Shown here in pieces: positions 1 to 7,046 of a stretch of 39,459 bases of DNA. The stretch spans positions 1 to 39,459 of the forward strand of contig NZ_JAAEDM010000046.1 in the NCBI RefSeq assembly GCF_018129065.1, read 5' to 3'. This stretch comes from Neoroseomonas soli. Lineage in GTDB: Bacteria > Pseudomonadota > Alphaproteobacteria > Acetobacterales > Acetobacteraceae. The translations under genes and the position numbers were made by a program. The notes under the pieces are model-generated. The model was not told the origin of the DNA. It saw only the letters and a list, made by a program, of their open reading frames with translations, and made no database searches. Numbering within the stretch: position 1 is the stretch's first letter; every line of letters starts with the position of its first letter.

Positions 1-30
1 GATTTCCACGCGCTCGATGGGCTTCGACAT
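1..30 (-). CDS. possible start of a gene running off the left edge
   Basis: An ATG at 30-28 on the minus strand opens a frame that reads MSKPIERVEI to the window edge. It lies 58 bp downstream of the stop of the membrane-protein gene on the same strand, so it could be the next gene of an operon. Only ten codons are visible and no strong ribosome site precedes it, so the product cannot be named. Confidence 0.25.
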   Translation of the reverse strand, partial: MSKPIERVEI

Positions 31-88
31 AGACGCACGCCTAGGCTTACGCCCAGGCCCTCACGGTTGCGCCGCCTGTCCGGTCGAA

Positions 89-1459
89 TTAGGGGCCGCT
101 CCAGCCGACAAGGTCGAGCATCGGGCTGGGCTGGAACAGCGTGGTGTGCACAGCAGAGAGGAAGCGGCCCGTCGGACTGCTCGCTGCGCAGTTCTCCGCG
201 TAGCAGGAGAGCGCCTCGAGCGGCGGGACGATCCCGCGCAGCGACGCGATAATCCATAGCGCCTCGCCCGCGCCGGCCAACTTCGCAGGCAGCAGGCGCG
301 CGTCGAAGGGGGGCATCATGCTGGCCCGCGCCGGCCCGCAGGGAATAAGCCCTGCGTCGCAGGCCGCGTTCACCTCGGCGGCCATTTGTCCGTAGAAGGC
401 GCGCGCATTGCGCGCGGTGCGGTGCAAGCCGGCCGCGCCGGCCGCCTCGCGCAGCGCCCACATGAACCAAGCGGCGCGCGTCGCGCCGTCGCAGGGTGAT
501 ATCTGGTAGACTTCACAGCCTTGCGCGATGAATCCCGCGTGCATAGGCGAGGCAAATGCCTCGGCGAGGCGCGCGGCCGCCGGGCTCGCCTCGAAGGCGA
601 GGGCGAGCGTCTCGGGCGTGGCGACGACGTGGCGCGCCACCGGCGCGGGCGGCGTGATTCGCGTGAGTGCGGCATAGGCCGAGACGAATTCGCGCTGCTT
701 GAACTCCACGACGTCCGCCACGCCGTAGCGGACGAGGTTGGCAAGCTGGAACAGACCCACACCGCCCACGGCAACTACGCCCGCCACGCCCGCGCTGGCC
801 AGCGTACGTCGCCAGCGCGGGCGGCGCTCCGCATCCCGCGCGTCGTGCAGGAGGGCCAGCAGCAGCGCGCCAACCAGTGCGGGGAGAATCCACAGGCCTT
901 CCTCACGCGTAAGCCAGAAGCCTGCCAGAGCGGCGCCGAGCCTCGCTGCGCTGGCCAGCGCGGGCCTCCATGGGCCGTGGCGCGTGCGCACCGCCCAGAT
1001 GGCGAGGCCGAGCACGAGGAGTGTGAGCGGCGTATAGAGCCCCTCGCGGATCACCCGCATCTGCTGCGCCTCGAAAGCCATTGGGTTGGCGAGTACCAGG
1101 ATGAACAGGAACAGGGCGGCCCATTCGCTGCCCAGCCAAGGGCGCAGCGCGCGCGCCAGCGTCCAGCTTGCCGCCGCGTGGACTGCGGCCTGGGAGGCGA
1201 GGATGGGCATACCCACCAGCGCGGAGACGGCTATGAAAAGCGGGTAGAAGGGGCCCTTGGCCAGTGTCATATGTGTGTAGCCGCCAAGCCACTGGCCGTT
1301 CAGGATCTCCATGCCGAGGCGGACGAACAGCGCATCATCGTGCGAGGCTGGCGGCAGTGCGGCCAGCGGCATGCGGGCGGCGAACCAGACATGTGCTGCG
1401 GCCAGCAGCAGATAGGCTGGCCACCACGAAGAGCGCGCAGACAGCGTCACCGCCAACAT
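89..1459 (-). CDS. polytopic membrane protein, GT-C glycosyltransferase-like
   Basis: 456 aa integral membrane protein. After a first membrane segment (about residues 12-30) comes an acidic pair in SHDDALF (D41, D42), then a run of hydrophobic helices to about residue 245, then a mostly soluble C-terminal half. A DD or DE pair in the first periplasmic loop is typical of GT-C enzymes (ArnT, PMT and related families), which use lipid-linked sugars, so a role in glycan transfer is plausible but unproven. The start at 1459 has AGG about 10 bases upstream. The C-terminus has no second helix bundle, which GT-C proteins often have, so the gene may be shortened. A transposase remnant lies directly upstream, suggesting past rearrangement. 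Family assignment is inference. Confidence 0.7.
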   Translation of the reverse strand: MLAVTLSARSSWWPAYLLLAAAHVWFAARMPLAALPPASHDDALFVRLGMEILNGQWLGGYTHMTLAKGPFYPLFIAVSALVGMPILASQAAVHAAASWTLARALRPWLGSEWAALFLFILVLANPMAFEAQQMRVIREGLYTPLTLLVLGLAIWAVRTRHGPWRPALASAARLGAALAGFWLTREEGLWILPALVGALLLALLHDARDAERRPRWRRTLASAGVAGVVAVGGVGLFQLANLVRYGVADVVEFKQREFVSAYAALTRITPPAPVARHVVATPETLALAFEASPAAARLAEAFASPMHAGFIAQGCEVYQISPCDGATRAAWFMWALREAAGAAGLHRTARNARAFYGQMAAEVNAACDAGLIPCGPARASMMPPFDARLLPAKLAGAGEALWIIASLRGIVPPLEALSCYAENCAASSPTGRFLSAVHTTLFQPSPMLDLVGWSGP

Positions 1460-1509
1460 CTTTCACACCTGCAAAATGCAAAGTATCGGCCTGGCTTCTC
1501 ACAAACTAA

Positions 1510-1686
1510 CCAAAAAAATTCAGGAGGGCGGATCGGCGGGGCCTGCGCTACCCCTCTGACCTGACGGATGTCGAATGGGCGCTAGTGGCGCCGCTGATCC
1601 GGCCAGCGAAGCACGGCGGCAGGCCGCGCAGGGTAGATGTGCGTGAGGTGCTGAACGCAGTGTTCTACGTGCTCTCCACCGGCTGA
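1510..1686 (+). pseudogene. IS5-family transposase, N-terminal fragment
   Basis: The frame open after the stop at 1507-1509 reads RYPSDLTDVEWALVAPLI, then GGRPRRVDVREVLNAVFYVL, then STG and a stop at 1684-1686. This matches the conserved N-terminus of IS5-group transposases (DUF4096-type, normally followed by a Cys-Gln-Trp-Arg stretch and a DDE domain). Only about 47 recognisable residues remain. The DDE catalytic part is missing, and I see no convincing terminal inverted repeats. A short AT-rich stretch (1470-1520) precedes it. It is a relic, not an active element. Confidence 0.75.
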
Positions 1687-1698
1687 CCCACCCGCGCG

Positions 1699-2151
1699 CT
1701 ACCGCTGCAGCGCCCTCTCGTGCACCCAGCCGAACGGCTCGGTCTCGCCCACGTTGAACCAGCCGCCCGGCGCCTCGCCGAAGACCCGCAGCGCCGAGCC
1801 GCGCGGCATCGACCGCACGACCGGCGCCGCCAGATCGGGCGCCGCCCGGATGTTGGCGCGGGCCGCGGCGCTGGTGGTGACCGTCGGCGATCCGTCAGGC
1901 GACGACGCCGCGGGCGCGGCCGGCGCCGCCTGCCCGGGGCGTCCGGCAGGCCCCTGCGTCCGCGGGCGAGTCGCCTCCGAACCCGTCCACCGATGCACCT
2001 CGGCCCAGAAATCCGTACTCTCGTACTGCAGCGGCGGAAACGGGCCGCGGTCGCGCCCGGCCGCGCCGCCCTGCCCCAGGGCGGATCCGGCCCAGGCCAT
2101 GAGCAGGCAGCAGGCGGCGGCGGAGGAGAGAGGAACGGGCGCGCGGGTCAT
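1699..2151 (-). CDS. exported SH3-domain protein
   Basis: 150 aa. The N-terminus (residues 4-26) is a signal peptide with likely cleavage near SALG/Q. A low-complexity Pro/Ala linker (about 60-95) leads to a bacterial SH3 domain at about 97-148 (RANIRAAPDLAAPVVRSMP, then GWFNVGE and FGWVHERAL). Such domains bind cell-wall peptides or other ligands in the periplasm; the ligand here is unknown. I chose the ATG at 2151 because it opens the signal peptide; the longer open frame to 2304 adds an Arg/Gly-rich stretch with no domain. It is divergent from the IalB-family gene, sharing a roughly 215 bp upstream region. Confidence 0.7.
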   Translation of the reverse strand: MTRAPVPLSSAAACCLLMAWAGSALGQGGAAGRDRGPFPPLQYESTDFWAEVHRWTGSEATRPRTQGPAGRPGQAAPAAPAASSPDGSPTVTTSAAARANIRAAPDLAAPVVRSMPRGSALRVFGEAPGGWFNVGETEPFGWVHERALQR

Positions 2152-2366
2152 CGTCCATGCAGCAAGCCCGATCCGGCCCGGCATGCCAAGCGGCGGCGCG
2201 CCCGCCCCCGTCGATCCTGCCCGGACAACGCGCGCGGCCAGGGCCGGGCGGGCGGATGCATCGCCCCGGACCGCACCCGTCCGCACGCCGCGGCGCGCCT
2301 GCACATTTCCGCGCGACGCCGCGCGCCCGGGTTGCCTCCGCTCGTCGCCGCACGTACCAGGGTCGG

Positions 2367-2882
2367 ATGCGAACCGCTCTCATGATCCCCGCGCTCGCCG
2401 CCCTTTTCGTGGTGCCTGCCCTCGCCCAGGAATGGCCGAGGCGCCTTGGCGAGTTCGGGGCCTGGACGGCGGCGGTGCATCGCGACCGCGGGCAGACGAT
2501 GTGCTTCGCCTTCACGCGGGCGCGGCGCATGACCCATCCGCGCAGCGACGTCGTCCTCAGCGTCACGCACCGCGCCCAGGGCCGTGACCAGGTGGCGATC
2601 GCGTCGGGCTACACCTATCCGCGCAACGCCCCCGTCACGGTCGAGGTCGGGCGCACACGGCTTCCCTTCTTCACCGAGAGGACCGCGGCCTATGCCCGCG
2701 ATGGGCGCAGGGCGGTCGCCGCGTTCCGCGGCGGGGCCGAGGCGGTTTCGCGCGGCCCCCGCGCGGCCGGGCGCCAGGGCACCGTGACCGACGCCTTCAG
2801 CCTGCAGGGCTTCGGCGCGGCCTATGCGGCGATCAGCCGGGAGTGCCCGGCAGGACGCAGGGGTCGCCAGGCCGGCCGGTAG
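2367..2882 (+). CDS. invasion-associated locus B (IalB) family protein
   Basis: 171 aa periplasmic protein with a signal peptide (residues 1-20, ending ALA/QEW). The mature part shows the IalB pattern: WTAAVHRDRGQTMCF near the start, a central SVTHR segment and GYTYP, then TDAFSLQGFGAAYAAI and a late Cys. C46 and C160 are placed to form the family's usual disulphide. In Bartonella, IalB helps entry into erythrocytes, but the family is widespread in free-living alphaproteobacteria, where its role is unclear. The ATG at 2367 is preceded by AGGG. It ends just before a strong hairpin shared with the convergent permease gene. Confidence 0.8.
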   Translation: MRTALMIPALAALFVVPALAQEWPRRLGEFGAWTAAVHRDRGQTMCFAFTRARRMTHPRSDVVLSVTHRAQGRDQVAIASGYTYPRNAPVTVEVGRTRLPFFTERTAAYARDGRRAVAAFRGGAEAVSRGPRAAGRQGTVTDAFSLQGFGAAYAAISRECPAGRRGRQAGR

Positions 2883-2925
2883 GATCACCCACCCGCCAAC
2901 CGGCGACCGGCACCGCGGCATCCCT

Positions 2926-2961
2926 CCGCCGGGGGCCGGGCCGCGACCGGCCCCGCGGCGG
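2926..2961. terminator. bidirectional hairpin between convergent genes
   Basis: Arms CCGCCGGGGGCCGG (2926-2939) and CCGGCCCCGCGGCGG (2947-2961) pair over 14 positions with a single bulged C and a 7-base loop. It lies in the 83 bp between the IalB-family stop and the NCS2 permease stop, so it can serve both. There is no clear U-tract. Confidence 0.6.
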
Positions 2962-2965
2962 CCGC

Positions 2966-4255
2966 TCATCCGGGCTGATCCGCCCGCCTCCGCCCGCGCA
3001 GCAGCAGGTGCAGCAGGATCGCGCCGAAGGTGGCGGTGCCGATGCCGCCGAGCGCGAAGTCGCCGAAGCGCAGGGTGAAGTCGCCCGTGCCCAGCACCAT
3101 CGCGATCGCCACCGTCATCAGGTTCGCCGGGTCGGAGAAATCCACCCGGTTGTCCACCCAGATCCGCGCCCCGGCGATGGTGATCAGTCCGAAGACGACG
3201 ATCGACACGCCCCCCATCACCGCCAGCGGGATGGCCTGGATCAGCGCCCCGAACTTCGGCGAGAAGCCCAGCACCACCGCCACCAGCGCCGCCACCACGA
3301 AGACCGCGGTCGAATAGACCCGGGTCGCCGCCATGACGCCGATATTCTCGGCATAGGTGGTGACGCCCGTGCCGCCGGAGGCCCCGGCCAGCATCGTCGC
3401 CACGCCGTCGCCCACGAAGGCGCGGCCCATGTGCGGGTCCATGTCCCGCCCGGTCATCGCCGCCACCGCCTTCAGGTGGCCGAGGTTCTCGGCGACCAGG
3501 ACGATCGCGACCGGGGCGATGAGCAGGATCGCCTGGCCCGAGAAGACCGGCGCGGCGAAGCCCGGCATCCCGAACCACGGCGCCGCCGCCACCGGCCCGA
3601 AGTCCATCGGCGTGCCGAGCCCGAGGCCATTGGTCAGCACGGCATAGATCAGGCTCGCCAGGATCAGGCCGACCAGGATCAGCAGCCGCTGCACCATGCC
3701 GCGCGTCTTCACCGCCACCAGCGCCAGCACCACGAAGGTCATCGCCTGCATCCAGGCATCGAAGCCCGTCGGCGCCATGTTCTTCACGGGAATGGAGGCG
3801 AGGTTCAGGCCGATGACGGCGACCACCGCGCCGGTCACCGCGGGCGGCATCAGCCGCTCGATCCATCCCGTGCCGGCGGCCATGACCACCACCCCGATCA
3901 GCGCGTAGAGCGCGCCGCAGGCGATGATGCCGCCAAGCGCGAGCCCGATGTTCGGATTCGCGCCCCCGCCCGAGAAGCCCGTCGCCGCCAGCACCACGGC
4001 GATGAAGGCAAAGGAGGAACCGAGGTAGCTCGGCACCTTGCCGCGCGTGATGACGAAGAAGAGCAGCGTGCCGATGCCGCTCATCAGGATGGCGATGTTG
4101 GCGTCGAAGCCCATCAGCCGCGGCGCGAGCACGGTGGCGCCGAACATGGCGACCACGTGTTGCAGCCCCATGGCGAAGGTCTGCGGCCAGGGCAGGCGTT
4201 CATCCGGCGCGATGGCAGCCGAATCCGTCAGTTCGCGTTCAGTCCAGTGCAGCAT
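2966..4255 (-). CDS. NCS2-family uracil/xanthine permease (UraA/RutG-like)
   Basis: 429 aa inner-membrane proton symporter for nucleobases. It has the 14-helix hydrophobic pattern of the NCS2 (NAT) family. The substrate-site signatures are VAENLGHLKAV (E256, H260) and YAENIGV (E303); these match Glu241, His245 and Glu290 of E. coli UraA as I recall them, so uracil is the best guess, with xanthine or another nucleobase possible. The serine/glycine-rich PSYLGSSFAF segment (75-84) is also typical. I chose the ATG at 4255 because GAGGGGG lies about 7-12 bases upstream; the frame extends 15 codons further without a good site. No purine or pyrimidine catabolic genes adjoin it, so the pathway cannot be read from context. 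Confidence 0.88.
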   Translation of the reverse strand: MLHWTERELTDSAAIAPDERLPWPQTFAMGLQHVVAMFGATVLAPRLMGFDANIAILMSGIGTLLFFVITRGKVPSYLGSSFAFIAVVLAATGFSGGGANPNIGLALGGIIACGALYALIGVVVMAAGTGWIERLMPPAVTGAVVAVIGLNLASIPVKNMAPTGFDAWMQAMTFVVLALVAVKTRGMVQRLLILVGLILASLIYAVLTNGLGLGTPMDFGPVAAAPWFGMPGFAAPVFSGQAILLIAPVAIVLVAENLGHLKAVAAMTGRDMDPHMGRAFVGDGVATMLAGASGGTGVTTYAENIGVMAATRVYSTAVFVVAALVAVVLGFSPKFGALIQAIPLAVMGGVSIVVFGLITIAGARIWVDNRVDFSDPANLMTVAIAMVLGTGDFTLRFGDFALGGIGTATFGAILLHLLLRGRRRADQPG

Positions 4256-4567
4256 GCAGGGTCCCCCTCGTCGCGCCGTGATTGCACGCGGGACCGGCAA
4301 GGGCGCAAGAGGCAGGCCGGGTGGAGCGACCGCTCACGACGCGCGGCGCGACGCGTTCCGTGCGATGGGAACGCCCGCCGGCGGATCGCGGCGTCGCGGG
4401 CGGGCTGGCATGTCCGTTCTCCCCGGCCGCGGGCCGCGCGAGGGCAGGTCGCATGCGGCTGGAATCAGCCGCGTGTGTGAAGATGCTCGCCCAAGCATGG
4501 CGAGAGCGGTTTCCCCCGATGTGGAAACCGCTCCAGGTGATCGGGGCTGAAGGGAGAACCGTCCATC
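4256..4567. other. 312 bp divergent intergenic region with repeat copy A
   Basis: This separates the minus-strand permease from the plus-strand cytochrome c gene, so it must carry both promoters. The only structure I can support is repeat copy A (4455-4536) in its right third, just upstream of the cytochrome ribosome site (AGGGAG near 4551). I see no open frame with coding character. Confidence 0.6.
4455..4536 (+). repeat. intergenic repeat, copy A
   Basis: Composite element of three parts. First is a small hairpin, GCGGCT-ggaatc-AGCCGC (4455-4472). Second is the shared core GTGAAGATGCTCGC (4477-4490). Third is a larger hairpin with perfect 10-base arms AGCGGTTTCC (4505-4514) and GGAAACCGCT (4523-4532), ending CTCCAGG. 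The same order and spacing recur at 5590-5681 and 16632-16730. It sits in the leader of the cytochrome c gene. Confidence 0.75.
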
Positions 4568-5458
4568 ATGTCCGTCCTCGCTTGCAGTCGCCGGGCACGC
4601 GCGTGGTGCGGCAGGGTTGCCGGGCCGGGGGTGCTCCTGCTTGTCCTGGCGGTGCTGGCCTCCGTCGCCGCCCGCGCCGCGAACCTGACGCTGGAGGACG
4701 GCGCCGGCCGCATCACCGTCGAGACGGCGGCGCTCCTCGCGCGCCCGGACGTGACGGAGATCGAGATCCCGGCCGATGTCGGCTACGGCGGCACGCCGCG
4801 CCGCTACCGCGCCGTGCCGCTTGCCGCCGTCGTCGCCCTTCTGCCCGGCGCACCGCCCGCCGGCGGCGTCATCGAGGCCCAGGCCACCGACGGCTTCGCG
4901 GCCCAGATGCCGCTGGACCTCGTGCTGCGCGCGGCATCCGGCGGCGCCCGCGCCTGGCTCGCCATCGAGCCGCAGGATGCGCCCTGGCCGCCGCTGCCCG
5001 GCAAGCAGGCCAGCGCGGGGCCCTTCTACGTCGTCTGGGAACACCCCGAGGCGGCGCGCATCTCGCCCGAATACTGGCCCTACCAACTCGCGGCGCTGCG
5101 CATCGTCGAGCCGCCGGCGGTACGCTGGCCGCAGATCGCGGTGGAGGCCTCGCTGCCGGCCGATCACCCCGCCCGCCGGGGGCAGGAGGTCTATGGCGCG
5201 ATCTGCCTCGCGTGCCACCGGATCAACGGCGGCGGGTCCGGCGAGATGGGCCCCGACCTGAACCGCCCGATGAACCCGACGGAATACTTCCAGCCCGCCG
5301 CATTGCGCCGCTTCCTGCGCGATCCCGCGAGCCTCCGCACCTGGCCCGAACAGAAGATGCCAGGCTTCGGACCCGAGCAGATCAGCGAGGCGGAACTCGA
5401 CGCCCTGATCGCCTACCTGGCGCACATGGCGACGCGGCGGCCGGAGGGGGCGCGGTAA
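4568..5458 (+). CDS. exported monohaem cytochrome c with N-terminal extra domain
   Basis: 296 aa. A long signal sequence (hydrophobic 18-37, ending ARA/ANL) sends it to the periplasm. Residues about 40-185 form a separate domain ending in GPFYVVWEHPE and YWPYQLAALRIVEP, reminiscent of the molybdopterin-binding oxidoreductase fold, but no cofactor cysteine is evident. Residues about 200-296 are a class I cytochrome c: CLACH haem motif at 213-217 and a likely axial Met at KMPGFG (M264). Such fused proteins pass electrons in periplasmic oxidation systems; the partner is not in the window. The next gene makes molybdenum cofactor, which hints at a molybdoenzyme partner, but only by context. ATG 4568 follows AGGGAGAA. 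Repeat copies flank the gene on both sides. Confidence 0.82.
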   Translation: MSVLACSRRARAWCGRVAGPGVLLLVLAVLASVAARAANLTLEDGAGRITVETAALLARPDVTEIEIPADVGYGGTPRRYRAVPLAAVVALLPGAPPAGGVIEAQATDGFAAQMPLDLVLRAASGGARAWLAIEPQDAPWPPLPGKQASAGPFYVVWEHPEAARISPEYWPYQLAALRIVEPPAVRWPQIAVEASLPADHPARRGQEVYGAICLACHRINGGGSGEMGPDLNRPMNPTEYFQPAALRRFLRDPASLRTWPEQKMPGFGPEQISEAELDALIAYLAHMATRRPEGAR

Positions 5459-5466
5459 TGCCCTGC

Positions 5467-5502
5467 CCGCTCCGTTCGCTGCATCGGCAACGAACGGGGC
5501 GG
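5467..5502 (+). terminator. hairpin after the cytochrome c gene
   Basis: Arms CCGCTCCGTTCG (5467-5478) and CGAACGGGGCGG (5491-5502) pair at 11 of 12 positions, the last being a G-U pair, with a 12-base loop. It starts 9 bases after the TAA stop. There is no U-tract, so termination is likely but not certain. Confidence 0.55.
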
Positions 5503-5541
5503 ACGAGCAGGCCACTGACGATGAAAGCCGGTGGCCCGGGA

Positions 5542-5562
5542 CCGAAGTCCCCGGGACTTCGG
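5542..5562. repeat. near-perfect 21 bp inverted repeat
   Basis: CCGAAGTCCC and GGGACTTCGG flank a single central C, giving 10 complementary bases on each side. It could be an extra terminator hairpin (8-9 bp stem with a small loop) or a dimeric-protein site upstream of mog. Nothing in the sequence decides between these. Confidence 0.5.
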
Positions 5563-5589
5563 ATTCGGGACGCGGAGCCGGTCCCGATG

Positions 5590-5681
5590 AGGCGCAATCA
5601 CCTGACCGGGTGAAGATGCTGGCGAACGTAAGCGCCTGGACCGGTGGCCGCGCGCCGCGGCGAACGGCAACCGCTCCAGGC
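5590..5681 (+). repeat. intergenic repeat, copy B
   Basis: The shared core GTGAAGATGCTGGC is at 5610-5623. It is followed by a hairpin with arms CCTGGACCGGTGGCCG (5635-5650) and CGGCAACCGCTCCAGG (5665-5680), matching at 14 of 16 positions. This is the most diverged of the three copies. It lies between the cytochrome c and mog genes. Confidence 0.7.
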
Positions 5682-5784
5682 ACGACCCTGGCGCGCGTCC
5701 CTGGCCGTGGCGCCCGGCAGTGCGACGGGGCAGTCTCCAGGCCTCACCCGGCCGGGCAGGCCGGGTCCACCGCGGAGCAGCCCC

Positions 5785-6324
5785 ATGCCCGATGCCCCGG
5801 CGCCGATCGGCGTCGTCACCGTCTCCGACCGCGCCAGCCGCGGCATCTACGAGGACAAGGGCGGCCCCGCCATCGAGGCGGCGCTGGCGCGCATCCTCGC
5901 CTCCCCCTGGCGGGCCGTGCGCCGCGTGGTGCCGGACGAGCGCCCGGTGATCGAGGCCGCGCTGCGCGAACTGGCCGATGCGGAGGGCTGCGCGCTGATC
6001 GTGACCACCGGCGGCACCGGCCCGGCGCCGCGCGACGTGACGCCGGAAGCGACCGAGGCCGTCTGCGAGCGCATGTTGCCGGGCTTCGGGGAACTGATGC
6101 GCGCCGTCTCGCTGCGCGCGGTGCCGACCGCCATCCTGTCGCGCCAGACGGCAGGCACGCGGGGGCGCAGCCTGATCGTGAACCTGCCGGGCAAGCCCTC
6201 GGCGATCGGGGAATGCCTCGACGCGGTCTTCCCCGCCATCCCCTATTGCATCGACCTGATCGGCGGGCCGCGGCTCGAGACCGACCCCGCCGTGTGCAAG
6301 GCCTTCCGCCCCGCGGGCGCGTGA
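5785..6324 (+). CDS. mog: molybdopterin adenylyltransferase (Mog/MoaB family)
   Basis: 179 aa cytoplasmic enzyme of molybdenum-cofactor synthesis; it adenylylates molybdopterin before metal insertion. It shows the family's VVTVSDRASRG start (10-20), the binding loop TTGGTGPAPRDVTPEAT (74-90) and a later NLPGKPSA (133-140). Length and motif spacing fit Mog rather than the larger MoeA. I chose the ATG at 5785 because the family begins close to the first strand; the frame is open upstream but lies over the repeat region. No other Mo-cofactor gene is in the window. It follows the periplasmic cytochrome c gene, which may reflect a shared need for a molybdoenzyme. Confidence 0.9.
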   Translation: MPDAPAPIGVVTVSDRASRGIYEDKGGPAIEAALARILASPWRAVRRVVPDERPVIEAALRELADAEGCALIVTTGGTGPAPRDVTPEATEAVCERMLPGFGELMRAVSLRAVPTAILSRQTAGTRGRSLIVNLPGKPSAIGECLDAVFPAIPYCIDLIGGPRLETDPAVCKAFRPAGA

Positions 6325-6429
6325 CGGGGGGTGCCCGCCCGGCGGTGATGGATGTCACTTGACCCTCGGGCGCCGGAGGAAGTTCCGTAGTCGGCACAAG
6401 GACGAGCCAGCGCGAAAGGAGCCCGGCCC

Positions 6430-6987
6430 ATGCCCGACGACGGGGCCGATACAGGCCAGCACAAGAGCACGACGGTTGCCTTCGCCCGCCTGGACGAGAC
6501 CGCGCGCGACGAACTCGCGAAGGTCCTGCCGGGCTCGATCAAGAGCGAGTTGGAAAAGGGTGCCGTGCTCTGCCGCGACGACCGGACGCAGCAGATCTTC
6601 CCGACGCCCCTGCGCACGGGGGAAGCGAAGCACAGCGTCGATGTCGGGCTTCGCGAGCCCAATTGCGGCTGTCCCTCGGGCAGCACGCCGCTGGCCTACT
6701 ACCACACGCATCCCTCGCCGCCCGGCGAGGTGGCCGGCAGCGATGGGCTGATGCACGTGGCCGAGGGCTTCAGCGACGAGGACCTCGACGTCTCCGACCA
6801 GTTCGGCGTGGTCGGCTATGTCGGGCAGCGCGATGGCACGATGCTCGCCTATGTGCCGAAGGTGGAAGTCGTCTCCGGCGAAGGCTATCGCGCCGTCGTC
6901 CAGCCGACGGATGCGGAGGGCCGGGCGCTGAAGATCGCGCGGGGCGAGATTAAGCGCTTCAACTGGAAGCTGCCCACCGGGCGCTGA
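6430..6987 (+). CDS. stand-alone JAMM-like (DUF4329-like) protein
   Basis: 185 aa, no signal peptide. The core has YYHTHPSP (H92, H94), a roughly 20-residue insert, then FSDEDLDVSD (S115, D118) and VVGYVGQRDGTMLAYVP. This is the metal-binding order of JAB/JAMM proteases (HxH then SxxD) in the form seen in DUF4329 domains, usually found as C-terminal parts of large secreted or Rhs/toxin-like proteins. Here it is a single small protein with a hydrophilic N-terminus. CGCPSG (79-84) adds two cysteines near the site. ATG 6430 has AAAGGAG 9 bases upstream, so it is well expressed in principle. No toxin, immunity or secretion gene is adjacent. The substrate is unknown; metallopeptidase activity is inference from the motif. 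Confidence 0.7.
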   Translation: MPDDGADTGQHKSTTVAFARLDETARDELAKVLPGSIKSELEKGAVLCRDDRTQQIFPTPLRTGEAKHSVDVGLREPNCGCPSGSTPLAYYHTHPSPPGEVAGSDGLMHVAEGFSDEDLDVSDQFGVVGYVGQRDGTMLAYVPKVEVVSGEGYRAVVQPTDAEGRALKIARGEIKRFNWKLPTGR

Positions 6988-7004
6988 GTCGCACCGGAAG
7001 CGCG

Positions 7005-7040
7005 GCGCGCGGGACCGCGGGCAGCAGCGGCCCCGCGCGC
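7005..7040. terminator. strong bidirectional terminator hairpin
   Basis: GCGCGCGGGACCGC (7005-7018) pairs with GCGGCCCCGCGCGC (7027-7040) at 13 of 14 positions around an 8-base loop. It fills the 59 bp between the convergent stops of the JAMM-like gene and the deacylase gene, and so can end both transcripts. Confidence 0.7.
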
Positions 7041-7046
7041 AACGCG

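Larger units (their letters stand above)
5459..5784. other. 326 bp intergenic region: terminator, inverted repeat, repeat copy B
   Basis: Between the cytochrome c stop and the mog start there are, in order, a terminator-like hairpin (5467-5502), a near-perfect palindrome (5542-5562) and repeat copy B (5590-5681). I see no coding frame in this stretch. The hairpins suggest mog is transcribed separately from the cytochrome gene. Confidence 0.6.

Noticed and set aside
2148..3866. 572-codon minus-strand frame
   Set aside because: It overlaps the permease, IalB-family and SH3 genes in other frames and is Gly/Arg-rich with no domain.
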